64,000 nt of DNA from Thermohalobaculum sp039180675 (GCA_039180675.1 JBCDDC010000011.1:62001-126000); one strand, 5' to 3'; positions 53,817 through 61,842 are shown, counted from the stretch's first letter. Made by a program: numbers and translations. Notes: generated from the sequence alone by a model not told the origin.

Positions 53817-54496
53817 AGTATGGTTCGCTCGTAGTCTTTGTTTTTATTGGTGCTACGCTCACTGTTGGCTACCTCGGTTTCGCATTCTACGTACTCGATA
53901 TTTCAAACCAAAGTTTCTGGGAACTGAAACTAAATGAAAAAGGTGACTTCCTAGCCGGCGTTTGTGGTCCGGTAGCACTTATTTGGCTGATACTTGGAAT
54001 CTTGATGCAAGGTTTTGAACTTAGAAATAGCATTACTGAAATCGAGAAAACGTCTAAGGCCAATATGCTCATAGCTGAAGTTGCTCAGAAAGAGTTTGAT
54101 CAGCTAATGAAAGACCGTGCCAATGAAGAGACTAAAAGAAAGACTCAGTTGCAGCCAAGATTCATCCTGGCATCAGAAGGGGGCTCTGGAGGGACCCCTA
54201 TCAGATCAAAGTTTGGACTTACAAACACAGGAGAGGTTGCAACAAATATAAAATTTCAAATAGTATCAGAAGATAAAGTAGACATTGCTTTAAATATTAA
54301 AGAGAGAGATTCATTGCTGAAAAATGAAAAAATTCAGTTCGCTTTGATTGAGACAAGACCCGCGGACTCCAAAAGTATTATATTGCTAGAAATATCATAT
54401 GATGACTTGGAGGGAGATCGAGGTTCTTTTATGTTTGAACTTCATAGAAAGGTGGCGAAACCCTCTGTTCGCGGTGCTCGACCATTTAAGGGTTAA
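53813..54496 (+). CDS. AT-rich hypothetical two-helix membrane protein
   Basis: A 227-residue protein of unknown function starting from a TTG that overlaps the hslU stop (TTGA). It has two membrane segments (LVVFVFIGATLTVGYLGFAF and GVCGPVALIWLILGILMQGF), a coiled-coil linker (about 75-115) and a C-terminal beta-rich domain (QPRFILASEGGSG onward). Codons are AT-rich, strikingly different from hslU and its neighbours, which points to recent transfer. The membrane-then-soluble layout resembles small accessory proteins seen near mobile or defence islands, but no homolog is claimed. Confidence 0.7.
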   Translation: MKYGSLVVFVFIGATLTVGYLGFAFYVLDISNQSFWELKLNEKGDFLAGVCGPVALIWLILGILMQGFELRNSITEIEKTSKANMLIAEVAQKEFDQLMKDRANEETKRKTQLQPRFILASEGGSGGTPIRSKFGLTNTGEVATNIKFQIVSEDKVDIALNIKERDSLLKNEKIQFALIETRPADSKSIILLEISYDDLEGDRGSFMFELHRKVAKPSVRGARPFKG

Positions 54497-54509
54497 TCCT
54501 CTAATTGTA

Positions 54510-54980
54510 TCACCCCCTACCTACAATCTCCGGATGCGTCTGGTTCGCCTTGTACCTCGCATACCTGACCTTGTCGCAGATGCCGTGTTTCTCCAGTTTG
54601 GTCAATGTGGCTGAGGCGTAGCCGCGGGGGGCTGTCCAGCCCAGATCGTGGAGCGCGTCCTGCACCTCGGCGACTTTCACCACCCGTTTGCGGTTCCGGG
54701 CGAGGTAGTCGATCACCGCACGCTCACGCGACTCGTAGCGCTCGCTCGCGCCCCGGGCGTGGCGGACCGTGGCGCGCAGCTCGGCCATCTCGACCAGATG
54801 CTTGCTCCGCTCCTGCAGCGGGAGGGCGACATAGGTCGCGCGCGCCGCCTCGTAGAGATAGAGCACCTTGGATTCCTGGCTGCGCAACTGATCGCGCAGA
54901 TCGTCGAGATGCAGACGCTCGCCTTTGACGTCGATGATCAGCCGGGCGAGGAGGGTGGATAATTGGGTATCGATGGACAT
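54510..54980 (-). CDS. Hypothetical protein with winged-helix-like C-terminus
   Basis: A 156-residue protein. The first half is helical, probably a coiled coil (LHLDDLRDQLRSQESKVLYLYEAARATYVALP read in parts). The second half (about 85-150) looks like a winged helix: RAVIDYLARNRKRVVKVAEVQDALHDLGW, then PRGYASATLTKLEKHGICDKVR. It could be a DNA-binding regulator. It converges on the AT-rich gene, with 13 bases between stops. Upstream there are 13-base direct repeats that could be its operator. Confidence 0.75.
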   Translation of the reverse strand: MSIDTQLSTLLARLIIDVKGERLHLDDLRDQLRSQESKVLYLYEAARATYVALPLQERSKHLVEMAELRATVRHARGASERYESRERAVIDYLARNRKRVVKVAEVQDALHDLGWTAPRGYASATLTKLEKHGICDKVRYARYKANQTHPEIVGRG

Positions 54981-55045
54981 GCGCGATCTCCCGCTATTTT
55001 GCGCGGCGAAGTTGGGGCTCGGAGGGGGATTAACGGGAGACTGAC

Positions 55046-55090
55046 AAATCGAGACAAAAAATCAGTTAATTTTTGAGAAATCGCGACAAA
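55046..55090. promoter_or_regulatory. Operator-like direct repeats and palindrome
   Basis: AAATCGAGACAAA at 55046-55058 and AAATCGCGACAAA at 55078-55090 are 13-base direct repeats with a 32-base period (about three helix turns). Between them lies an AAAAAT/ATTTTT palindrome (55057-55074). The block lies about 65-110 bases upstream of the winged-helix-like gene start, so it may be its promoter/operator. Confidence 0.5.
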
Positions 55091-55229
55091 CTCCGAACTC
55101 GGGGATTCTCGGTTGCGCCGTTGGTCCGAGCGACACTGGCGGTGGAGGGCAGCGACCGGCCTGGAGGGGGCTTCGGAGTGGTTGGGCGGTTTGGGGGTCA
55201 AAAGCATCGGTGGCGGGAGTGCTGCTGGC

Positions 55230-55290
55230 GGTATCGCCAAAGCGCCCTCCGGGGGAAGGTCGGGCGCTGCCCGGTGGTGCCCACCGGGCG
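55230..55290 (+). repeat. Dispersed palindromic repeat, copy 2
   Basis: A 61-base element nearly identical to the reverse strand of 30143-30204, ending in the perfect GCCCGGTGG/CCACCGGGC hairpin. It lies upstream of the 58-residue ORF. Confidence 0.7.
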
Positions 55291-55383
55291 GGGGTTGGGT
55301 CACGCGGGGTCGCGGGTTGTTGATGTGACGGTGAGCGGGGGCATCCCCATCTTTGTCTCAGAACAGAACACGGAGATTGAGAG

Positions 55384-55560
55384 ATGACCCACCACGCTCA
55401 CGACCTCTTCGACGATGCGACCCCCACGGATGCGCCCGCGCTGAAGGACGTGCTGCTTCACCGGCTGATCCGGCGGGCGCCGGTGATCCGCGGTGTCTGG
55501 CGGCGCGACCGGCTCTACCTGCGCGGCGCGAGCCAGCAGGCCGAGGTGCCGCGGCCCTGA
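55384..55560 (+). CDS. Small hypothetical protein (58 aa)
   Basis: A 58-residue frame with GGAG about 8 bases before the ATG. The product is amphipathic: an acidic, His-containing start (THHAHDLFDDATPTDAPAL) and a basic second half (LLHRLIRRAPVIRGVWRRDRLYLRG read in parts). No cysteine and no membrane segment. No family is recognised. Codon use is GC-rich, like the main genome. An overlapping frame at 55353-55610 is less protein-like and rejected. Confidence 0.55.
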   Translation: MTHHAHDLFDDATPTDAPALKDVLLHRLIRRAPVIRGVWRRDRLYLRGASQQAEVPRP

Positions 55561-55640
55561 GGCCGGGCCTGCGCGCCCGAGCCCCCCATGGGACGCGCGG
55601 CCGGCGATGAAAGTGAAAGGCTGCGGCCCGCCCGGCGGGC

Positions 55641-56312
55641 TCAGCGCTGAAGCTCCGAGGTGAGGAGCGGGGGGTTGATCTCCCGCAACAGCTTGCGGAG
55701 GATCGCCTCCGGGTAGTCTTCGAAGCCCTGTGCGATTTCGACGAAGGCGCCCTCGCCCGCGATCACCTCCGAGATGAAATGCGCCTCCGGGTCGGGTTTG
55801 GCGCCCTTGATCACCAGACCGTTGATGACGTAGCCGCGGGCGGCGAGGCTTTCGGCCAGATCGCGGGGCGCGCGGCCCTCGTTGGAGACGCCGTCGCCCG
55901 AGACGTCGATCACCCGGCGGTCACAGGTCTGCGGCGCCTCGAGGCTGAGGGCCTCGGCGTGGGCCAGCGCCTCGCCGATGGCGGTGGAGTAGTTGCGCCA
56001 GATGCGCCGGGAGGCGGCGAGCTCCTCGCTGTAGGCGAGCGTGGAGGTGGCGTCGGTCAGGAGGCGCCAGGGCGTGACCTGGCGCTGGCGCGAGCGGCCG
56101 GACCACTGCATGTGGGTGATCAGGAGGCCGCCCTCGAGGCTCTCGACCGCCTCGATCATGCGCGGGTCGGAGAACGCGTCGGCCAGCCCGTTGGCCTGGA
56201 GGCCGTATTCCTGCTGGTCGATGGAGCCCGAGACGTCGGTCGCGAGGATCAGCTCCAGCGCGCAGGCCATCGCCTGGCCGGGGAGGAAGGCGGCGAGCGC
56301 GAGCCACCTCAT
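55641..56312 (-). CDS. DUF1194 secreted von Willebrand A protein, third of three
   Basis: A 223-residue exported protein with a short signal peptide (MRWLALAAFLPGQAMA) and a von Willebrand factor A fold. The MIDAS metal motif is DVSGS in LILATDVSGSIDQQEYGLQ, with the later metal-site residues in RVIDVSGDGVSNEG. DUF1194 proteins are secreted or periplasmic and uncharacterised; metal-dependent protein binding is likely. The ATG at 56312 overlaps the stop of the second copy (ATGA). Confidence 0.88.
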   Translation of the reverse strand: MRWLALAAFLPGQAMACALELILATDVSGSIDQQEYGLQANGLADAFSDPRMIEAVESLEGGLLITHMQWSGRSRQRQVTPWRLLTDATSTLAYSEELAASRRIWRNYSTAIGEALAHAEALSLEAPQTCDRRVIDVSGDGVSNEGRAPRDLAESLAARGYVINGLVIKGAKPDPEAHFISEVIAGEGAFVEIAQGFEDYPEAILRKLLREINPPLLTSELQR

Positions 56313-56986
56313 CGCTGGCCCACGATGGTCTGGGCGTTGATCTCGCGCAGGAGCTTGCCGGCCATGACGAAGCGGTACTCCTCGAAATCGCGGGCGATGG
56401 CGACGAAGGCGTCGGGTCCCTGCATCACGTGGGTTCGGTAGTAGATGGCGGGGTTGGGGAAGGCGCCGAGGATCACAAGCCCGTTGATCGTGATGCCGTC
56501 GAGCAGGCCCTGCTCGCGGAAATAGCCGGGCCCGACGCCGACATTGTTCTCGCCATCGCCCGAGAGGTCGATCACCTGGCGCCCGCAGGCAGGCGCCGTG
56601 TCGAAGAGCCGTGCGCCGTATTCGAGCGCCTTGCCGACGGCGGTCGGGAACTCGGCATAGGGCCGTGTGTGGTTGCGCAGGCGCTGGGCGAAGGCGCGGA
56701 TCGCCTCCGGGCTGTCGAGGATCGTCCAGCCGATCACCAGATCCTGCTGCTGGTAGCCCGACCACTCATAGGCGGTTGCCGCGATATGCGCGCCTTCGGG
56801 CGTCAGGATCGCCTCGATCACCTCTTCGCGCTCGAGCGCATAGGCGAGCCCTTCGAGCTGGAGGCGGTATTCGAGCGCGTTGACGCTGGAGGAGATGTCC
56901 ATTCCGAGCGCGAGCGCGAGCTTGCAGAAGGCGGCGGCGGGCTGCGCGATCGTGATCGCCGCGAGGAAGACGAGCGCGCGGATCAT
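56309..56986 (-). CDS. DUF1194 secreted von Willebrand A protein, second of three
   Basis: A 225-residue exported paralog with signal peptide ending QPAAA. The MIDAS motif is DISSS in LALGMDISSSVNALEYRLQ, and the second metal-site stretch is QVIDLSGDGENNVG. It shares the order YEWSGYQQQ and IYYRTHVMQGPDAFV with its neighbours but is clearly diverged, so the triplication is old. Starts and stops overlap both neighbours as ATGA. Confidence 0.88.
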   Translation of the reverse strand: MIRALVFLAAITIAQPAAAFCKLALALGMDISSSVNALEYRLQLEGLAYALEREEVIEAILTPEGAHIAATAYEWSGYQQQDLVIGWTILDSPEAIRAFAQRLRNHTRPYAEFPTAVGKALEYGARLFDTAPACGRQVIDLSGDGENNVGVGPGYFREQGLLDGITINGLVILGAFPNPAIYYRTHVMQGPDAFVAIARDFEEYRFVMAGKLLREINAQTIVGQR

Positions 56987-57660
56987 CTCACACTCGCGAT
57001 CTGCGGGCGGATCTCACGCAGGAGCTTCTCGCGGATCGCGCGGGCGTAGTCGTCGAATCCGTCGGCGACCTCTAGGAACGATCCCGGGCCGCGGACCACC
57101 TGGCGGTGGTAGAAGGCGACCGGGTCGTCCTTCGCCCCCGCGATCACCAGAGCGTTGATCGTGACCCCCTGGCTGGCGAGCGCCTCGGCCAGCGGGCGGG
57201 GCAGACGGCCACGGTTCGACGCGCCATCGCCCGAGACATCGATCACCCGGCGCGCGCAGCGCAGCGGGTTGGTCTGTGTCAGGCTGGCGGCGTGGAACAG
57301 CGCCTCACCGATGGCGGTGAAGGCCGCGAAGAAGCTGCGCTGCTGGGTCTCGACAAGCTGGGCGAAGTGTTCGGCATCCTCAGCGGTGCGCAGGTGGGTC
57401 CAAGGGATCGACTGCACCTGGCTCTCGGCCCCGGACCATTGTGTGACGGTCACCATCACACCGCCATCGGTCCAGGCGATCGCCTCGGCCACGGCAGGGT
57501 CGCGGAAGGCCGAGGCAAGCCCGCCCATCTGGAGATCAAACTCGGAATTGATGACCGAGCGGGACACGTCCATCGCGAGCACAAGCTCCAACCCGCAGGC
57601 GGAGGCCGGCGTTGCGATCAGCCCGGCGAGGGCGGCAGCGATGGCGGGTTTGCGGATCAC
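56983..57660 (-). CDS. DUF1194 secreted von Willebrand A protein, first of three
   Basis: A 225-residue exported paralog with a GTG start at 57660 that overlaps the stop of the glyoxalase-family gene (TGGTGA). The signal peptide ends ATPASA. The MIDAS motif is DVSRS in LVLAMDVSRSVINSEF, and RVIDVSGDGASNRG is the second metal segment. It is the first of three DUF1194 genes read in series after the VOC gene. A longer upstream frame overlaps the VOC gene and is rejected. Confidence 0.88.
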   Translation of the reverse strand: MIRKPAIAAALAGLIATPASACGLELVLAMDVSRSVINSEFDLQMGGLASAFRDPAVAEAIAWTDGGVMVTVTQWSGAESQVQSIPWTHLRTAEDAEHFAQLVETQQRSFFAAFTAIGEALFHAASLTQTNPLRCARRVIDVSGDGASNRGRLPRPLAEALASQGVTINALVIAGAKDDPVAFYHRQVVRGPGSFLEVADGFDDYARAIREKLLREIRPQIASVR

Positions 57661-58085
57661 CAGTGCCCGGTGTTCTCCATGCTGGCCCATGGCTCCTGCG
57701 GCGGGAGGGAGCCTTCTTTCTGTAAAAGCTCCACGGAAATCCCGTCGGGGGAGCGTACGAAGGCCATGCGGCCGTCGCGCGGCGGGCGGTTGATGGTGAC
57801 ACCGGCGTTCTGCAGCTTTTCGCACATGGCGTAGATGTCATCGACCGCGTAGGCGAGGTGGCCGAAATTGCGGCCCTCGCCGTAATCCTCGTCCGAGCCC
57901 CAGTTGTAGGTCAGCTCGATCGGGGCGTCGTGCTGGCCCGGGGGCGCGAGGAAGACGAGGGTGAATTTGCCCGCCTCGCTGTCGACCCGGCGGATCTCCT
58001 CGAGCCCGAGCAGGTCGCAGTAGAATTTCTTGGACGCATCGATGTCCTTCACCCGGACCATGGTGTGCAGGTATTTGACGTTCAT
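57657..58085 (-). CDS. VOC family protein (glyoxalase I-like)
   Basis: A 142-residue vicinal-oxygen-chelate protein close to lactoylglutathione lyase. Metal-ligand positions are visible: H7 in YLHTMVRVKDID, E58 in PIELTYNWG, H76 in NFGHLAYAVDD, and E119 in GISVELLQKE. Glyoxalase I isomerises the methylglyoxal-glutathione adduct. AAGGAGG lies upstream of the ATG at 58085. It is followed by the three DUF1194 genes in an overlapping series. Confidence 0.9.
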   Translation of the reverse strand: MNVKYLHTMVRVKDIDASKKFYCDLLGLEEIRRVDSEAGKFTLVFLAPPGQHDAPIELTYNWGSDEDYGEGRNFGHLAYAVDDIYAMCEKLQNAGVTINRPPRDGRMAFVRSPDGISVELLQKEGSLPPQEPWASMENTGHW

Positions 58086-58169
58086 GGAAATTCACTCCTC
58101 CTTGCGCTTCGGGCCCAGGCGTTCGCGATGGACCAGCATGACTTGGACAAGGCTGACGTAGAGCAGGAG

Positions 58170-58943
58170 CTACCATGAACCAGCCTTGGCGATCCCGGCC
58201 CAGTGGAAGACCGAATTGCCGGCATAGACCCAGGTGCCTGTCAGCGTGCCTATGTTCTCCGCGATCCAGAGAAACACGGTGGAGAGGCAGGCCGCAACCA
58301 AAAGCGGCATCGCATATCGGTGATCTTGCACCAGGAAAGAGATCTTGGTGCGCCAGAACAGGATCACCGTTGCGGCCATGAGAACGTAGCGCATATCCGG
58401 TCCGAAATGGTGCCAGAAGAAGTTGAGGTAGATGGCGAGACCGAGGAGCCATGTGGCCCATTCCAGCGGATAGGGGGTGAATCGTATATCGAAGATCCTG
58501 ACGACCCGCGCGATGTAGCTGCCGACCGAGGCGTAGAGGAAGCCGGAGAAGAGCGGCACGCCGCCGATCTTCATCAGGCCGGGCTCCGGGTAGGCCCAGG
58601 AGCCCATCTCGAGCTTGAAGATCTCCATGACCGTGCCGGTGACGTGGAAGAGCAGGATCACCTTGGCCTCGCGCCAGCTCTCGAGCCCGAGCCAGAGGAA
58701 AAGGGCCTGGATCGAGAGCGCGCAGATCAGGAGGAAGTCATAGCGGGCAAGCGCCCAGCCGGGATCCCAGACGAGTTTGGTGACGACCAGCAGGATCAGC
58801 ATCGTGCCGCCGAAAAGGCAGGCCCAACCCTGCTTCAGGACGAACATGACGAATTCGGCGAGCGCGAATGGCAGCTGGGCTCGCATCCAATCGCCCATGC
58901 GCCGCTCGATGGGCAGTCTTTTCCGCATATTGTGGTTTTGCAT
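58170..58943 (-). CDS. DUF817 membrane protein, 3' end cut by in-frame TAG
   Basis: A 257-residue integral membrane protein of the DUF817 family with about eight helices (for example LFGGTMLILLVVTKLVWDPGWALARYDFLLICALSIQALFLWLGLE read in parts, and FGPDMRYVLMAATVILFW). The reading frame stops at a TAG (58170-58172) just after FHWAGIAKAGSW. The same frame then continues for 25 more family-like residues (LLLYVSLVQVMLVHRER and a basic tail) to a TGA at 58092-58094, right before the VOC ribosome site. Full length would be 283 residues. The product may be truncated, read through, or the base may be a sequencing error. The start (58943 or 58928) is uncertain. Confidence 0.82.
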   Translation of the reverse strand: MQNHNMRKRLPIERRMGDWMRAQLPFALAEFVMFVLKQGWACLFGGTMLILLVVTKLVWDPGWALARYDFLLICALSIQALFLWLGLESWREAKVILLFHVTGTVMEIFKLEMGSWAYPEPGLMKIGGVPLFSGFLYASVGSYIARVVRIFDIRFTPYPLEWATWLLGLAIYLNFFWHHFGPDMRYVLMAATVILFWRTKISFLVQDHRYAMPLLVAACLSTVFLWIAENIGTLTGTWVYAGNSVFHWAGIAKAGSW

Positions 58944-59047
58944 TCCCGGTGGGCAAGATATGGTAGGTGCTGCGACTCACTGAGAGTAGAACAGAGCTTG
59001 CAGTCGGGTGAAAGCTGATCGATAGCAGGGGATGCAGGAGGAGAGGG

Positions 59048-59974
59048 ATGGAGGATTTCGCAATGTCGCTTTTGAGCCAGGAGCAGCAGGCCGAGATCGA
59101 TGCTCTGCGCGCGCAGGTTGAGCCGACGCGCCGCGCTGTTGCGCCCGGGATGGAGGAATGGCTCTACAAGGCCGTGCCGGTTCTGGATCACGGCTTTGTC
59201 CGGGCGATCGACTATATGGGCGACGATGCGGCGATCGTGCAGGCGGCGCGGGTCTCCTATGGTCAGGGGACCAAGAAGGCGCGGGATGATTCCGGCCTGA
59301 TCCGCTATCTGATGCGCCACTGGCATTCGACGCCGTTCGAGATGTGCGAGCTGAAGCTGCATGTGAAGCTGCCGGTTTTCGTGGCGCGGCAGTGGATCCG
59401 GCACCGGACAGCGAATGTGAACGAGTATTCGGCGCGCTATTCGATCCTGGACCGGGAATTCTATATCCCGGCGCCGGAGCATCTGGCGGCGCAATCCAAG
59501 GTGAACAATCAGGGCCGGGGCGATGTGCTGGAGGGGGATGAAGCGGCGCGCGTGCTGGAGATGCTCAAGAGCGATGCGGGCCGGTCCTATGACCATTACG
59601 AGCAGATGCTCTCGACCGAGGGGCAGGACGGGCTGGCGCGGGAGCTGGCGCGGATGAACCTGCCCATGAACATCTATACGCAGTGGTATTGGAAAGTGGA
59701 TCTGCACAATCTCTTCCACTTCCTGCGGCTGCGCGCCGATGCCCATGCGCAGTATGAGATCCGGATCTATGCCGATGCGATCTGCGAGATGGTGAAGGAC
59801 TGGGTCCCCGCCGCCTATGGCGCGTTCGAGGATTACCGGCTGGGCGCGGTCCAGTTCTCGGCCAAGGGCATGGCGGCGCTGCGCCGGATGCTGGCAGGTG
59901 AGCAGATGGACGCCGAGAAGGCCGGGATGAGCCCTGGCGAATGGCGGGAGCTGGAGGCCGCGCTGAAAGGCTGA
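59048..59974 (+). CDS. thyX: FAD-dependent thymidylate synthase
   Basis: ThyX methylates dUMP to dTMP with methylenetetrahydrofolate and FAD/NADPH. The 308-residue protein has the ThyX motif RHRTANVNEYSARYS starting at R118, plus HSTPFEMCELKLHVKLPVFVARQW and LRADAHAQYEIR. AGGAGGAGAGGG lies directly before the ATG at 59048; a second ATG at 59063 is less well placed. No thyA or folate genes lie nearby. Confidence 0.95.
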   Translation: MEDFAMSLLSQEQQAEIDALRAQVEPTRRAVAPGMEEWLYKAVPVLDHGFVRAIDYMGDDAAIVQAARVSYGQGTKKARDDSGLIRYLMRHWHSTPFEMCELKLHVKLPVFVARQWIRHRTANVNEYSARYSILDREFYIPAPEHLAAQSKVNNQGRGDVLEGDEAARVLEMLKSDAGRSYDHYEQMLSTEGQDGLARELARMNLPMNIYTQWYWKVDLHNLFHFLRLRADAHAQYEIRIYADAICEMVKDWVPAAYGAFEDYRLGAVQFSAKGMAALRRMLAGEQMDAEKAGMSPGEWRELEAALKG

Positions 59975-60069
59975 CCGCACTCGATCACTGGTGCGGCCAC
60001 GCCAGATCGCCCTTGCCGACGGTTGCAGTGCAGCGATATCTACCTCAGTGGGGTGATCGAGGCCGGGCC

Positions 60070-60645
60070 ATGAGCGATCTGGAAGAGCGACGTCAGCGCG
60101 AGCGTGAGCTCAAGCAGAAGCGCGACCGCTCCCGCGAGAGCGGGAAGCGCCGCCGCCGGTCCAACCGGTTCAAGCCGAAACCCCTTATGTTTTCGGCCCG
60201 TTTCCTGGGCGGGATCATGGTGCTCGCCGCCACTTTCCTTTCGCTGCAGACGGCGATCACCCACGCCCCGCGCGAGCGGATGTTCGCCTCTGACGGGTTG
60301 CGCGTGCTGGGTACCGTCGAGGAGCGGTTTCTGGAGGAGCGCAGCATCGACCTGGTGCTTCTCGAGATCGAGCGCAGGCCGCGGCGCATGCTGACGGTCG
60401 CCTATCAGAGCCTTGCCGGGCCGCGCCGGTTCACCTCGGAGGTCTCGGAAGAGGTCTACGAGAGGGAGAGCGTCGGCGACCGTATCCGGGTCGAATACGT
60501 GCTCAGCCAGACGGGCATGGAGCGGCTTCCGAGAGCGCAGGCGTCGACGCCTGTCGGGTTCTTCCTGATCTATGCCGCGATCGGAGCCACGGGGCTGGTG
60601 CTGTTCCTCTTCGGCCCGGTGTTCTGGCGGGGACGCTATTTCTGA
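60070..60645 (+). CDS. Two-helix membrane protein (DUF3592-like)
   Basis: A 191-residue protein with a highly charged N-terminus (about residues 5-40, Arg/Lys/Glu-rich), a first membrane helix (SARFLGGIMVLAATFLSLQTAI) and a last helix (FFLIYAAIGATGLVLFLFGPVF). The region between has the strand pattern of DUF3592-type proteins, but the match is weak. The ATG at 60070 starts the charged segment. Its stop lies inside an 18-base tandem duplication. No function assigned. Confidence 0.72.
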   Translation: MSDLEERRQRERELKQKRDRSRESGKRRRRSNRFKPKPLMFSARFLGGIMVLAATFLSLQTAITHAPRERMFASDGLRVLGTVEERFLEERSIDLVLLEIERRPRRMLTVAYQSLAGPRRFTSEVSEEVYERESVGDRIRVEYVLSQTGMERLPRAQASTPVGFFLIYAAIGATGLVLFLFGPVFWRGRYF

Positions 60646-60675
60646 AGGGGACTCGCCTTCTGAAGGGGACTCGCC
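60640..60675 (+). repeat. 18-base tandem duplication at a stop codon
   Basis: TTCTGAAGGGGACTCGCC occurs twice head to tail (60640-60657 and 60658-60675). The first copy includes the last codon and stop (TTC TGA) of the upstream gene. It looks like a recent slippage duplication. Confidence 0.9.
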
Positions 60676-60722
60676 GCCCCGCCCCGGCCCGGCTAAGCTG
60701 ACCGGGCAAGGAGGGACCCGGC

Positions 60723-61742
60723 ATGGATATCTACGCGCTTGATCCGAAGCCGCTGGAGACCGCGCCCTTCGGCGCCCTGATCGCGGGCGCGGATGTCCCG
60801 GATCTGCTGGAGGCGGGTACGGCCCTTTCCGATCTGCTCGACCGGTCGGGCGGATTGCTGGTGCTGCGCGGGATGGTGGGGCTAAAGGAAGACCCGGAGG
60901 CTTTCGTGAGGCTCGCGGCTCTGTTTGGGCCGGAGGTCGAGAATATCCGCGAGACGCTGACGGCGGAGCGGTTCTTCCATCCCGATCACGCGTGCATCCT
61001 GAAACTCTCGAACCAACCGCCGGTGAGCCACCCGCCGCCGCCGGCGCCCGATCGGCTGGCGGATGGTGCGCTGGACGTGCGTCACCCGCAGCAGACCAAC
61101 TGGCACACGGATCAGAGCTATCGCCGGCCGCCGCCGGATGTCACCCTGCTCTTCGGTGTGACCTGTCCGCCGCCGGATCAGGGGCAGACGCTGTTTGCCG
61201 ACTGCAAGGCGGCCTTCGACGCGCTCGATGCCGGGGAGCAGGCCCGGCTGCGCGATCTCGTCGGCCTGCACGCGCCGCGTTGGATCGGGCGCACGCCCGA
61301 GGATGTGCGCGCCGGACGGCCGCCGCTGGAGGTCCTGCCGCATCAGCGCCCACAGCCCCAGCCGCTGGTCCGCGTGCATCCGGGCACAGGGCGGGAGACG
61401 CTCTATCTCTGCCAGCTCGACCAGATGGATTGTGTCGACGGCCCGATCCCGGGGCTCGGCCACGGCCCGGAGAGCGAGGGGGCCGCGCTGATCGAGAGGC
61501 TGCTGCGCCACATCACCCAGCCGCGCTTTGTCTATGTGCATGAGTGGTGCGAGGGGGATGTGATCATCGCCGACAACCGCTGCCTGCTGCATTGCGCGAC
61601 CTGGTATGACGCCGACACCCACCCGCGCGAGATGTGGCGTTGCACGGTGATGGGCAACCCGGGCGAGGCCTATCGCGGCGAGGGGAAAAGCTGGCTGCCG
61701 CCCGAAGGCGTGGCGGTGATGCAGGGCATGGAAGGCGCCTGA
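60723..61742 (+). CDS. TauD/TfdA family Fe(II)/2-oxoglutarate dioxygenase
   Basis: A 339-residue non-haem iron dioxygenase. The metal triad is H128 and D130 in NWHTDQSY and H290 in LLHCATWYD. The 2-oxoglutarate-binding arginine is R306 in EMWRCTVMG. It oxidises a substrate while splitting 2-oxoglutarate to succinate; sulfonates, betaines and herbicides are substrates in the family. Given the carnitine genes, a gamma-butyrobetaine or related hydroxylase is conceivable but it is about 19 kb away, so this stays open. The ATG at 60723 has AAGGAGG upstream. Confidence 0.88.
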   Translation: MDIYALDPKPLETAPFGALIAGADVPDLLEAGTALSDLLDRSGGLLVLRGMVGLKEDPEAFVRLAALFGPEVENIRETLTAERFFHPDHACILKLSNQPPVSHPPPPAPDRLADGALDVRHPQQTNWHTDQSYRRPPPDVTLLFGVTCPPPDQGQTLFADCKAAFDALDAGEQARLRDLVGLHAPRWIGRTPEDVRAGRPPLEVLPHQRPQPQPLVRVHPGTGRETLYLCQLDQMDCVDGPIPGLGHGPESEGAALIERLLRHITQPRFVYVHEWCEGDVIIADNRCLLHCATWYDADTHPREMWRCTVMGNPGEAYRGEGKSWLPPEGVAVMQGMEGA

Positions 61743-61842
61743 GCAATTTTCCCACGCTGCCACCTTTCGCGCCCGGCAGTGCGATTCTGTGATAGGCTGC
61801 CCGGGTCGTGGGTGCTTACCTTATCTCCGTTAGGGTGCGATT

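Larger units (their letters stand above)
54981..55383. other. Gene-free accessory stretch
   Basis: About 400 bases between the winged-helix-like gene and the 58-residue ORF. It holds an AT-rich block with two 13-base direct repeats (55046-55090) and a copy of the dispersed palindromic repeat (55230-55290). No coding frame of good quality is seen. Confidence 0.6.

Noticed and set aside
57536..57841. Alternative frames in the DUF1194/VOC block, including a long fused frame at 55641-56765
   Set aside because: They are out-of-frame readings through signal peptides and stop-start overlaps; the three separate DUF1194 starts give clean signal peptides.
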